Positions 38,001 to 49,084 of a DNA stretch of 64,000 nucleotides are shown one piece after another (within the stretch, counting starts at the first letter, position 1; the number at the start of each line of letters is the position of its first letter). Both the position numbers and the translations under genes were made by a program. A model generated the notes under the pieces. The model had not been told where the DNA came from, made no database searches, and was given only the letters and a program-made list of their open reading frames with translations. Source of the stretch: Mya arenaria (Eukaryota; Mollusca; Bivalvia; Myida; Myidae); contig NC_069124.1 in the NCBI RefSeq assembly GCF_026914265.1, positions 16,017,088 through 16,081,087 of the forward strand. Reading direction: 5' to 3'.

Positions 38001-40012
38001 AGAAAACATCAGTTTGCTTCGACTAGACTAGACTGTGTTCTTTCGAAGCGAACATGACGTTCAGCACACAGAGAAAGTGAGTGTAATAGATATTGCTATA
38101 AGACAATGTTATAAGCCATCAATGACAGTCCAGACCGTTATATTTGCCAATAAAGAACATTCAGTGGTTACTTTGATAAACAGCCTTACAAGTTAAAACA
38201 ATTGGATGTCCGCTAAGCGCACTCGCATTCGACCCGGGTTAGTTTTCCAGTCTTGGCGCAAGTGAGTTTGGTTCGTGGTTAACAAGCCGGACACGTGGGT
38301 TTCCTCCTTACTTGGTATCCTACAGTTTGTCAATATCGAGTCCGGCGTTCATATGCCTGACATATACTATTGTAATATTTTTGTACTGTTGGTTTTGAGC
38401 TGGCAATGCAGACACGCCTATATTGAAATAGCAGTTCTGTCTAAAATTAAATCAATACAATCGAGCCATGATTTAGTGTTTCCTTTTTTGCATAGTTTGT
38501 TTTTTTACCTAACAAAAGGTAATTTATTTTGACATCAATTGCTCTTTTTGTATACAAGCCAACATTCTTAAACACACGGATATGTTTAATTACTATCATT
38601 GTGGAAAATATTAACATTGTAATTGCTTGTTGCCATACTAATCAATTAAGATGATATTTCTACACATTGAATAAATACTGTACAATAATACAGTTATTTC
38701 ACTTGCAATTTGTATTCATATTGTGTTGCATAACTTATATAAAAAATATAACAGAGCGTTTTGATTTCGTAGTATATGTGTGTCTCTTCCATGCCACAGG
38801 TCATAGGTTACCTTAGCTACAATGCTTTTCTCATTTGTTCTTAACACTTACACCAGGCATTAAACAAAACAAAAAAAATGAGTCTTATTCAAAACGAGAC
38901 TAAAAAATTCGTATGAGCTTATTTTTAAGGTTAGACCATGTCTGTTCAGCAATATTGAAACTCATTCGAAATGCATATTGACTCATTAAGCGATGATAGG
39001 GTATTTATTTAACATTGTAGTGAAAGGTACAATATTTCTTACTTGTTAATATATCATTGAGTTATATGTTCGTTCTCCGGCTTTGTCACAACAGATTCAT
39101 TTTTAGAATTGCTTGTTTTAATTTGAGCTAAACAGTCATATATTTGCATTTTGTCGGATCAGCTACTTTCTTATTGAAAATGTGATTTATTAGCATAGGC
39201 AAGAGTTGTAGTCGCATCATGGTATGGGTTTTGCACAGTTAAAATACATTACAATACATGGAATTGAAACGACAGCAATCCTTTTAAAATGTATAGCATT
39301 GAAGTAAAATATCGTAAAGTTTACAATACATACATACGTTTACAATGTATTTCCATCTGATATCACACATACGTAAATATGCACTGTAAGGTGAATTTTC
39401 CTTTAAATGTACAAGACTAATTTAGTATAGAGTGCAACATGTTCCCCAATATTTAACTCCGGCAAGGTTGGAAAACATTCGCTTTATAATGTTTAACGTT
39501 AACTTATAATTTTCAAATAGGAGTGCTAAAACATAACGCATTTAATAAAATCTTAACGGGGAAGGTTCATTATTGTTGTCCTTTTTGCGATTAAGGGATT
39601 ATGTATCCATAGTATAATACACTGAAAAGCATGTTTGTACGTGCAGACTGTACTTGCATGTTTAAAGTTTAATTTTGTATGCAGCAAGGAAGATATTTCA
39701 GTATATTATGGCAAAACATAGTGTTATCACTTTGGAAATGTACTGAATATATATGTATCTACATATTACTGTTTAACTACTTACGACGTCGATGATTTGT
39801 GACAGCCGAATTCCCATCCTCACCATAAGAGGTTTGTTTGTGTTGTTTCCGATGGGCCGAATCAGTTTGTTGTACTTGTTCTGGATCAGTAGATCGTGGT
39901 ACAAGCGTTTTGCATCGTCGTTGCCGTCGGAATACCCAAAAAGATTGCACATAATAAGAATCACAAGACATCTCGTTAACAATATAAGGTATGGTATTCG
40001 CTCGGTAGCCAT
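28880..40012 (-). CDS. nAChR alpha-type subunit, gene B (complete, spliced)
   Basis: Subunit of an acetylcholine-gated cation channel, on the minus strand. Coding exons in transcript order: 40012-39785, 37420-37376, 33797-33688, 30326-29342 and 29047-28880, giving 511 residues. Seen: leader ([14 protein letters not shown]); loop A LYNNADGDF; Cys-loop C161/C175; loop B W182; vicinal C236-C237 in RYICCLEPY with the following tyrosine kept; M1; M2; M3 then HFRSPATH; M4 in the last exon, ending GYC. M2 is preceded by EEK (283-285) instead of GEK. Exons 1 and 2, and exons 5 and 6, are fused relative to gene A. Its introns hold two minisatellites and a decayed exon 5/6 copy, and a LINE lies 137 bases past the stop. 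The family call is very secure. Confidence 0.95.
29342..30326 (-). CDS. Gene B fused exon 5/6 (Cys-loop to cytoplasmic loop)
   Basis: 985 bases after a tttcag acceptor. It completes the split Asn codon and runs through [10 protein letters not shown], the Cys-loop, [11 protein letters not shown], loop C, M1-M3 and the intracellular loop to EEDEYSS, with a gtaata donor. The exon 5/6 intron of gene A (after GHQ) is absent. Confidence 0.96.
31830..32697 (-). pseudogene. Decayed duplicate of nAChR exon 5/6 inside gene B intron
   Basis: On the minus strand, pieces align in order to gene B exon 5/6: the gatgga start of exon 5; [14 protein letters not shown] and RIDIRDL (loop B onward); M1 as [17 protein letters not shown]; an M2-like stretch ending [21 protein letters not shown] and VHFR of M3; KKMLLMRR; and a weak match to the end of the loop. 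It has several stops and frameshifts, GEK/EEK became CDK, and the loop C double-cysteine segment is missing. Like gene B it lacks the exon 5/6 intron. It sits between gene B exons 4 and 5 in the same orientation. Confidence 0.88.
33688..33797 (-). CDS. Gene B exon 4 (110 bp; loops D and A)
   Basis: Opens [16 protein letters not shown] and ends [11 protein letters not shown] plus two bases, between tgtcag and gtaagt. Length and phase equal gene A exon 4. The usual WRPD is WLPD here. Confidence 0.96.
34822..36007. repeat. 81-bp minisatellite, about 14-15 copies (gene B intron)
   Basis: Units of 81 bases (for example aacgtttaagcttg at 35016 and 35097) with core cttccgctatcgagaacatc. Each unit holds the small palindrome agcttg-ttatt-caagct. 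The first two units are more diverged and two units near 35370 and 35670 lack 2 bases. As 81 is 27 codons, long repeated open frames appear on both strands; the deletions shift them, so they are not real genes. Confidence 0.97.
36841..37343. repeat. 39-bp minisatellite, about 13 copies (gene B intron)
   Basis: Unit aaaaaagctaaaatttggtc plus gacacattcatatttcttt, spacing 39 with one-base slips in the A-run. It lies 33 bases inside the intron that follows gene B exon 3 in the transcript. Copies are nearly identical. Confidence 0.97.
37376..37420 (-). CDS. Gene B exon 3 (45 bp)
   Basis: [15 protein letters not shown] between a cctag acceptor and gtatgc. Length and motif match gene A exon 3. Confidence 0.96.
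38205..38304 (+). mobile_element. SINE fragment, copy 3
   Basis: A partial, rearranged copy of the 7.36-kb family: gatgtccgctaagcgcactc, a B-box-like cgacccgggtt, then aacaagccggacacgtgggt. It lies in the first intron of gene B. Confidence 0.65.
39785..40012 (-). CDS. Gene B exon 1/2 fused: leader and first strand
   Basis: The ATG at 40012 opens 76 codons, ending [15 protein letters not shown] before a gtaagt donor. An in-frame stop sits 21 bases upstream of the ATG. It corresponds to exons 1 plus 2 of genes A and C; the intron after FLLQ is absent (reads [14 protein letters not shown] straight through). Confidence 0.93.
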
Positions 40013-40832
40013 TTTGGATTTCCCTTTCACCAATTACAGTTATATTAGTCCCTGATGTATACATTGCTTCGCATGTAACTAGCAAATAAAATTATTGTAA
40101 AAATGTGTCAATTATTAATTACGCCTACATCAAACAAAGTATTCTATTAAAGAGAAGAAAGCTCGCATCAGAGCGTCTAGCGTGATGTTTGATATGGTGA
40201 AGCCCAGAAATGCCCATACTCTTTGCAATCCGTCGTATCGGAGAATTCTCTATAATATAACGCCTACCATGTTAGGACTTGGTAGCAATCGTGATTTTTT
40301 AGGTAGCCTTAGTTCATTGCTGTTATATATATTCCTCCTGCAATGTTTTGCTGTGAATATGTTTTTGGAAATAACATATTTGGATGTTTATTGTAAAACA
40401 TCTGTCTATCATCCGGAAGAAATCCGAATTTGATAAAGCCGTTTGACATGTCAATTTCATGTACATATCAAGGCAATAAGATGATGACTATAGTGACTGA
40501 TTATCAAGAGCTCCAAAAGAGCACGCCTTATAGGTTTAACATATTTTAAACTGCATCAAACGGTTTAAAGGTGTGGGAATTATGAACGTTTTGCTTTTTT
40601 TTCTTGATTTGTTTTAACTCGAGTGTTACTGACCGTTTCAAGGCGCTAAACCCGTCATTTATCGGTAAAGCTAGTCGAATGAGTGTGCAGTTTGTTTGTT
40701 GTTTTTATATTGTGTATGTAGTGTTATATGTTGTATATCTAGCTCATTGTCGTTTGCGTCCTCCGTGAAGTGTGCCCCTACCCCCCCCCCCCCCCACCGC
40801 TCACAGGGCTTGCATTGTCGCCTACTATGCTT

Positions 40833-41285
40833 CAGTGAGTGTATACCACGTGATAAATTTTTGCTTAAAATGAAGACTAAAATCAAATTTACGTTTGTTT
40901 AACGACACCATTTTAAATAATACAAAGGGCTATCTATGCCTCTTCAAGAGCCCCACCTTCGTTTACTTACCGGAGTTTGATACATTGATTAGTTTCATCA
41001 AACACTGACAAATCTGTTTCGAAAAATTAATGATGTTTTGACATTGCTCCGTCAGACGGCCGTTTTGTGAAAAGATTTGTCGAAGTGTTTTAAGAAACTA
41101 TACTCTCAATCAAACTCTGATAATTGACCAAAGGCGGGGCTCCGTAAGCGGCTTTCACTTAAGTTACACTTAAAATGATGAAGAAATAGTACAGTTATTT
41201 TTGTTTTAAGTCTTCATTCGAAGAAAAATATAGCTTTCCGACGTAGCATTTATGACGCAATTTATCACGTGGTATACACACACTG
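40833..41285. mobile_element. Foldback MITE with TGCTT target duplication
   Basis: Ends are inverted copies: cagtgagtgtataccacgtg at the left, cacgtggtatacacacactg at the right. The inverted match continues inward in patches (gaagact / agtcttc, gagccccacctt / aaggcggggctc). TGCTT flanks both ends (40828-40832, 41286-41290). No coding capacity; the superfamily is not assigned. A C-run lies just outside at 40781-40796. Confidence 0.85.
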
Positions 41286-43367
41286 TGCTTGTCCTTGTAT
41301 TATTGATTGCATTATTGAGACTTTTCTTAACTTTTCTACTTTAAGTATAACGCTAGTTGAGTTATGATTTACCATTTTTTTATGTATTTCGTTGCCATAA
41401 ATTCATTTCTTACTTACGACGAAACTCGCCTCTTATGTGCTTTTAAGTACAGAGGTACTCCTATAAGCAATAAGTAAGTAAGTATTTGGAGCCGGAAACA
41501 ACTCATTTAACTTGCAATGCATAAGGGTATTGGCAAGGATAAATTTAGTCTGTCTCGGAATTATTTATTCACGAAATAATTACTACCATCTCTGCTTTGA
41601 ATAATCTAATGAAGACTTTCGAGACGTTTGCCTTTACTTCTGTTGTATACGCCTTCCAAACATCAAGACAATCACATTTCGAAAACACAGCACACGATGG
41701 GCGTAACTCAATATATAATCAAAACAGGTTACGTCAGTAATGCGTTGAACCATGATATGTTGTTATATATGGTTGAGTTTTCTCTCTATGTCCACCAATA
41801 TTTGATTATCATATAAATTTCACAATTTGATATTCAAATGAGAATTCCTTTAAGAATAAATTCAAATTAATGCTTGCCTAAACTGTGCTTTTTCGAGACT
41901 CTGAATTTTAAACAGAAATAAACATCGAACATCAGTTTCCATTGTTTTATCAATTCATTCTCCTGGAAAGACTTTAATCGAAACGATTGGAATGTTCTAT
42001 GCACGATGCGACACGAGGAGACAATAATCTAAGACATAATTTCCAATTTAACCACGATCTAATTCCGTTCTGTACTTTTTTTAAATATTTGCTGAAATAA
42101 ATGGAAAGCGTGATATGAATGCAACACTATCTACAAAGAAATATCATTACAAGCAGGCAAAACACTTACTTTGCAATTTTAAATTGATATTCGCTCGATG
42201 GAACAACTTTGCAAACAAAAATATCCATGTTAGTTCCCATATGAAAGTTGTCATTGAATAAATGTAAGCTACATCTGAAATAAAATAGTCCAGTTGATTT
42301 TGTAATATGATTTCATATCATCGAAAACGTCTCTTTTTCTTTCATGCTTTAAGATGAAATATGGGGTTTTAACAGTGAAATAACAACAGTGAAAATATCA
42401 ATTTGATATTTTCACTGCAAAATAAGGAGTGAAAATATCAATTTTCAGAACTACTTTTAAAATCCTTTGTTGTTACATGTACTTGCCTTGGTCAAAACAG
42501 AACACTGGATTTCAGTAAATTATGTCAAAAAATTAAAAAAAAGAAGAAATATTTTATAAATTTAAATACATATATAATTGAAAATTAACAACTTACCGTT
42601 TATTACCAGTTATCCCATTTATCAAACATTGTACTGATCCTTAAAGCTGAATGTTCGAACATTTGCTTTCATTCCAAACAAATTACAGACAAAAACAACT
42701 GTTCGAACATAAATAAAATTTTATAGCATCGTTCAAATGTATTTTGAACTGTTAACCGTTGTAGTACGTAAAATGAGCTTCCTGGAGAATTCACACAACA
42801 ATTTACAGATAGATCCGATATTTTTTACCCCACCCACATCTCAAAATGTGTCAACAAACTAGCGTGGCATTTACTCTTCTGGAAAACAAAAATTTTAAAG
42901 CGAAGCAGACTGGTCTCTGACAGTAAGATGACTGAATATTAACTTACTATAAAAACACGCGTATGTGCAGTCTTAATCTAAGAAGAATGGTTAAAATCCA
43001 ATGAGTATCCACATTTGTTTTGCTAACACATTTGACCTTCCAAATTTTCATTCTATAAATAGCGGCGTAGTAATTTGGTTAAAACAAAGTGTTTTCATTA
43101 TTTTTTGGAACATTTGTGCACTAATAATACTTATTTTTTTTTTACTGTTCATAAAGTTTTTCAATAAAAAACGAGCGAATATTAAGCTAAGAATGAATAG
43201 CAGAGAACTATTTCTCAGCAAACCGAAAGTAGAAAAGTTGACAGCTATAATTATCCATGAAGGGCGCCCCACGGGTAGGGGCGTAAAGCCCACCCTTTTC
43301 AAAAAAGGGGGTAATTCAGAAATAAATAAAAAACAAATAAAACTCCGAAAATAAGCATAAAAGAAAC
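41286..43367. other. No gene seen; one palindrome
   Basis: At 42387-42417 is a perfect palindrome, cagtgaaaatatcaa, one T, then its reverse complement, followed at 42427 by a partial direct copy. Otherwise AT-rich sequence. The frame at 43001-43354 has no recognised family. Confidence 0.5.
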
Positions 43368-43525
43368 AGGATATTTGTTTATTTCAGTGTAAGATCGTAT
43401 TTAATTTCACTCGTGATCATAAAAAACTACATTTTCACTCGTGGCTTCGCCACTCGTGAAAATATGTTTTTCTATGACACTCGTGAAATAAAATACGATC
43501 TTACACTGAAATAAACAAATATCCT
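43368..43525. mobile_element. Hairpin element with CACTCGTG motifs
   Basis: A nearly perfect inverted repeat of 158 bases: aggatatttgtttatttcag to its reverse complement, centred on ggcttcgcc. The motif cactcgtg or its complement recurs several times. It looks like a small foldback MITE. No clean target duplication was found. Confidence 0.8.
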
Positions 43526-45440
43526 CTATTTCTTTTTGCAAAAACTTAATAAAAAGTTGTAACGACATAAGATTTTGCCAAATAAAATCTCCTATTTATT
43601 TCAGCATTACAAGAAAATCTCAAATAAAATGTGAAAGGCTTATCGTGAAAAAACGAAATTCATTTGATTTAGTATCCTTAAGTTCCAGAAAACCACACTC
43701 ATTGTCAGTTGTCACTCAAATCACATCTGTGACTTGAATTTTCAGGGAACTGCAATTTAATAAGATTTTTAATGATATTCGGTATAGAATCATAGAATAT
43801 AGGACGCTTTTATAATAACGTATGCTCTTTAATTGAATCTATGAAACTCTTTTATGTGCTCTCTTGAAATGATTTGTCTTGATAATATTTTTAGTGTTTT
43901 TATTTTTAAGTTAGGAGGGAACTCTCTATTATTTAATGCTTGAAATGTAGGTCTTCTATTGTCATTTTTCAAAACTTAATAATATTAAAATTCAGCATAG
44001 GTAAATATGTTTACTTATTCTTACCTCTTGGCAAACAATGCTCTGTCTTCAAATAATAATGTGCCATTATTATCTTTGTTCAGTAAGCCTTTTAGATTTT
44101 ATTTTCATAAAAATAAGCATGGGGTCAAAATTTAATCAAGGGGTGATTAAATACCCTCGCCCCTACGGAGAATCAAAACCTTTGATATAGCAAATAAGGA
44201 CACTCATATTTGAAGCACTGCAGATCTTATTTTTATAACCTTGTTCATATAAAAGTAAGAAATATTGGATTTGCAAGTCAACGTTTGCATCCGCGTAGAA
44301 AATACATCACCATAGACTTATTGCCACTCAAATCACGTCTGTGACTTGATCTAGGAGAGAACTGCAATTTTCCGGGGTAATGAATAAGCCAGAAATAATG
44401 AAGCAGGCGTATGTAAACTTATCTCCTGTTATGACAACTCCGTTGCTGATAAAACCCCTGCATCCATACAAATTATATATCTAATTTTAAATTGTTAGGG
44501 GAAAATTATGTCTACCGCGAAATAACGAATCTCTTGAACGTGAATGCTGGGTTATTCATTTGTGAGAACTTATTTTCGTTCCATTCCTTTGTTAAAGACT
44601 GTATTTTAGCAGAATCAATGAATGTAAAACTTCTTTACAATATATTGCAGTTAGTCGATATATATTAGGATCGATGCTCTTATGAGCCATATTTAACTAA
44701 TATGTTATAAAATGGAAACTTTGGGACGATCTTAGCTGCTACACAGCCAACAAGGCACATATAAATAATGGAGACCGTATATCACATTTCATGCTTTTAG
44801 CTTGTTGTTATTTAAACATTAATTTATTAGACACCAAATGAACCTTAAAGTCCGCGAATGTGTGTGGTAGTAGGTCATACTTTAAAAAGATCGAAAATGA
44901 TGTTAATTCAGTTAATTGTTAATTTGCATGTTATGAAATTGCTTCAGTTTTTTTTCACGATTCGTTTCCTACTAAATTACTATGCATGAGCACCACAACC
45001 TATTCATTGGCACCACAACGTTCAGAAAATCGAGCGAAGTGCAGCAAGTATAACAAATAAAGTTCTAAAATTTGTAACGCGACAACCTTTTGTCAATAAA
45101 AAAACCACACACATGTAAAGAAAATACTTAAACCTAAGGTATGTGAACAATTCTCACGAAAATCCAGATTTTTACGTTTTCAACACTAACGTCTAGCAAG
45201 TTATGCAAGTTCTAGACGATCAGATGTTAATTTTTTTCAGAACTTTTACCTTCAAGACAACTCATGACCATTCCTATGTGGAACTACATTCTCCAATTTT
45301 TCTAATTTACTCGTATAAACCTCTAAAAATGAAAAATAAGAAACCATACTCACTGTTTACAACCATATTCCACTCATTGGCACTATAACGGAAGACGCGT
45401 TGGAGCATTTTCAACACATAACAAAATGTTATGGCTCCAA
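43526..45440. other. No gene seen; a short dispersed repeat pair
   Basis: About 50 bases are shared between 43705-43760 and 44326-44375 (actcaaatcac, tctgtgacttga, gaactgcaattt), so both may be pieces of one interspersed repeat. Confidence 0.5.
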
Positions 45441-45458
45441 TGATTACCCAGCGTGTTA

Positions 45459-45675
45459 TAGGAATAGTAGAAGTAGAAGTAGAAGTAAAAGTAGTAGTAG
45501 TAGTAGAAGTAGTAGTAATCGTAGTGGTGGTGGTGGTGATGATGGTGGTGGTGATGGTGGTGGTGGTTGTGGTGGTGGTTGTGGTGGCGGTGGCGGTTGC
45601 GGTGGTCGTGATGGTAGAAGTAGCAGCAGCAGTAGCTGTAGCAGTAGCAGTTGCAGTAACTGTAGCAGCAGCAGC

Positions 45676-45734
<59 letters not shown>

Positions 45735-45773
45735 CAGTAGCAGTAGCAGTAGCAGTAGCAGCAGCAGCAGTAA

Positions 45774-45806
<33 letters not shown>

Positions 45807-45852
45807 GGGTGGTGGCAGTGGTAGTAGTAGCATTAGCATTAGCAGTAGCAGT

Positions 45853-45886
<34 letters not shown>

Positions 45887-45994
45887 GCAGTAGCAGTAGC
45901 AGCAGCAGCAGTAGCAGTAGCAGAAGTAGTAGTAGTAGCCGAAGCAGTATCAGTATTAGTAGTAGTAGTAGTAGTAGTAGCAGTAGCAGCAGTA
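45459..45994. repeat. Compound AGT/AGC/GGT trinucleotide microsatellite
   Basis: Over 500 bases of imperfect triplets. It opens all-Ser, all-Val/Ala and all-Leu frames on the two strands, none with a supported gene around it. Confidence 0.97.
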
Positions 45995-46699
45995 ATGAAG
46001 TTATAACACTTATAAAAGAAAATATTAATCTGAAGAATGAACTATGAACTTTTAGCGGCCTGTCTTGAAACGGAAAAGCTTGCACAATATGGCAGGCGCA
46101 TGTATATGGAAATATGAGGCATTCCTGGATAATACACATTTAACAATAGCCCAAGGCATTTGAACACAGAGTCAGGAACCTAGGAATTTTCTAAAAGTGA
46201 AGTTGAGCCCTTTCGCACGTCCAATTAAACGTAAGCGAGTCAGCGCGTCATTTCTGAAATGACGTTTCGTTCGCATACATTTTGGCGCGCAAAACAATTT
46301 TTTTCGTGTAAACCTTTAATTAAATCTCAATTTCTATCCGTGTAAGGCATTTAATAAAAAAAAGTTTGTTTCTAATTTGAGATCGCAAAATATTTCCACT
46401 TGTGGAAACCAAAAGTAAATATTTCACACCGGCTACGTTACTTTAAAAGTATGCTATTGGTGCTCACTCTGTAAAGGATATTGCGATCGTAAACTTTAAC
46501 AAACAATTATTCTCTATTAATCCATCCCTCATTGTTCCCAAGTCACTGCTGGCTCAAATGAGATTAATATTTTTAAATTTGTAATTATTGATAAATGTTT
46601 GGACAAGTGTGAGGTTATGTACAAATAGACTGGTTTAACTCGTAGTGAACATGTGTTTCACTGGCTGTTTTAATGCGGTTAGCTCAATATGTATTGATA

Positions 46700-47040
46700 C
46701 ATTCGGAACTCCTCGGCCTTTTTTTTCAAAAAAAAAAAACTCGGATGTATTTGGACGGTTTACATACTAAAAAAGCGGTACGTTTTAAGTCCGCTGCAAG
46801 TAGATCGCGTAGTAATTTTATTTAGCAGTTAAACTTTATGTCTTAACTCTTGGGAATCTTAATTATGTTTGCAATAATACACTTCACTGGTTATCAATTT
46901 AAACTTAGATCAATAAATACAACTCTAAAACACTAAATTTAATTAACGATATAATTAAAAAAAATACGAACTACTTCAACTGATGTACCGGCATACATCC
47001 GAGGTTGTTTTTGAAAAAAATGGCCGAGGAGTTCCGAATG
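46700..47040 (+). mobile_element. hAT-like MITE, full copy
   Basis: Terminal inverted repeats cattcggaactcctcggcc and ggccgaggagttccgaatg, extending inward to actcggatgta / tacatccgag. An 8-base direct repeat TATTGATA flanks it (46692-46699 and 47042-47049, one base past the right terminus). An 8-base duplication and CA..TG ends fit hAT elements. No transposase. A second copy is at 4320-4611. Confidence 0.82.
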
Positions 47041-47972
47041 ATATTGATAGAGCTACGGCCATGCATGTGGTATTTGTATGTGGTGTTTGTACCTTTCATG
47101 TGTCTTGTTCGGTGTCTTGTGACTTTAAATAGGGTTTTAGCTAAATATGTTTGTATACTGGGCCAGTCCCAATAGCCGTCATTGTATTTTTGTAATTATT
47201 GTGTACGAGAGAGTCAAAACGTCTCAAATGCACTGCTCGCACATTTTTATCGGTGCACCGTCAAAAATATGTACGATGCGCCCATAAACTATAGATGCAA
47301 CGATTGAAATATGTACGTTGCGCCCCTCATCCATTCTAAGTATAACTGGGTGAACACGGTTAATCTAGGAAATAATGATGAAAGGAAAATATCGGTGTTG
47401 ACGTTAAATATGTTTCCTACGCCATTCTATATTCATCTTGACAATGCATTTTTATTTCCACTGACGAATTCACGAAGCGCTATCGAATACGGCTTGTACT
47501 TAACTTCGAGCCATTTGTTTGTTTATAATCACATTTATTTAAAATAAACCATATATTATATGTTCAAAATTACTTTATGGACTGATTATTGTGTGCTGTT
47601 TATATCCGGGTCTTCCATGCTCATGACGTACGCAAAAATGTGTTAAACGGATTAAACTTCAAAAAGTTGGCTTTTTATTGTCTATTTTTGAATGTGTTTA
47701 CTAACTGGTTATGTTACGAAAATAATAATTGCAGTGAAAATTTATGGTAACGGTACGAGGGTACAGTGGCCCAATTGAATATTTTACCAGTTCTACGTTA
47801 ACTCAAACACAGTAACCTCCCCTGGCGATGTACGACTTTATCATGTGTTTACGTTCATTTTACCATGGCGTGTATCCATGTTGTAATATAATGACACTGA
47901 ACGACGTAATAGGTTTTGTTATGGTTTGATGTCGACATGTTATGTTTATGTAAATACCGCAAGCCCATTTAA

Positions 47973-48613
47973 AGCTGCACTCTCACAGATTGAACGTTTT
48001 GACAACTTTTTAATGTTTTGTCTTGGAACGAGCCAATGTTTGCGAAAATCCATAGAAACCAGTTATATAGTTTAAACATATTTATTTTACAACGATTGTG
48101 AAACAAGTTATTACAACATTATATTAATCACTCTCGTTGGCACGATTTTACGCGAGAGTGTGGTCTTGTGTTGAGGGGGAAACATGAGAACCCAGAGAAA
48201 ACCCACTTGTCCGGCTTGGTGACCACTAACAACACTCACATGCGCCCAAGCCGGGAATCGAACCCGGGTCGCCTAGGTGAGAAGCGAGTGCGCTAACCAC
48301 TGCTCTAACCGGACAACCAGTTATATAAGACTGCTGACAAAAAATAAGATCGCAGATTTTTATATTTAAGTTCAAAATTTGATGTTTTATGCATTTTTCT
48401 GCGATCTTATTTTTGTCATCAGTCTTATATAAACGTTAGTAACGGTTTAAGCCATAAAACATTAATTTTCGAATTGAAATATCAAAATCTGCGATCTGAT
48501 TTTTTTTCAGCAATCTTATATTATTGGTTTGCGGATATTTACGCAAACAATTGCTCTTTCCTAGACAAAAAATAAAAAAGTTGTAAAAATGGCAAATCTG
48601 TGAGAGTGCAGCT
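47973..48613. mobile_element. TTAA-flanked MITE carrying a nested SINE
   Basis: Ends agctgcactctcacagatt and aaatctgtgagagtgcagct are inverted copies, each bordered by TTAA (47969-47972 and 48614-48617), as for piggyBac- or Kolobok-type elements. A further internal hairpin (gataagatcgcag-like arms near 48340 and 48410) is present. Removing the SINE leaves about 383 bases. Confidence 0.88.
48070..48314 (-). mobile_element. tRNA-derived SINE, copy 2, nested
   Basis: Minus-strand copy of the 7.36-kb SINE with a better tRNA-like head (gttagcgcactcgcttctca and gggttcgattcccgg). It is flanked by a 13-base target duplication AACCAGTTATATA at 48057-48069 and 48315-48327, inside the TTAA MITE, so it arrived later than that element. 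Confidence 0.95.
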
Positions 48614-48857
48614 TTAAGTGATTATAATTCACATATTGTCCAATATGTTTTTCTTACTATGTGCGAGTCCAAAAATACGCAACAATGTTAACTTGCCTAT
48701 ACATTTTCATTCTTAAACTTTTTCAGCCGCTTTGATGTCTTGCATTCGTCATGTATTTTATTGTGACACCCATTATATACGAATGCACACATACATATTT
48801 GACTGGTCATATATTATGGATTCAAGGAGACAAATATGTTATTTATGTTTTCATTCT

Positions 48858-48981
48858 GTGTTTATAACGATGAGCTGTATAAGCTTTAGTTAAATAAACA
48901 TTCTGTTCTGTTCTGTTCTGTTCTGTTCGGTTCTGTTCTGTTCTGTTCTGTTCTGTTCTGTTCTGTTCTGTTCTGTTCTGT
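48858..48981 (+). repeat. LINE 3' end with TTCTG repeat tail
   Basis: Sequence ataacgatgagctgtat then taaataaaca leads into about 16 TTCTG units. A similar end with fewer units (ataacgatgaactgtat, aataaatgttctg) is at 51287-51347. Sharing the pre-tail sequence suggests both are 3' ends of one LINE family. Confidence 0.7.
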
Positions 48982-49084
48982 TATTATGGGCGTACGGTGC
49001 ATACATATATTGGTACGCCGGTACATTAAAGTTTGACATTTCCGAACACCGTATTAAATTGTACACACATTGAACTCTTTCCAA

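Noticed and set aside
43001..43354. 117-residue frame with a hydrophobic segment
   Set aside because: Overlapping AT-rich frames are open on both strands; there is no family and it abuts a foldback element.
45400..46139. Long Ser-, Val/Ala- and Leu-rich open frames on both strands
   Set aside because: They are produced by the trinucleotide microsatellite; every frame is low-complexity and none has flanking gene structure.
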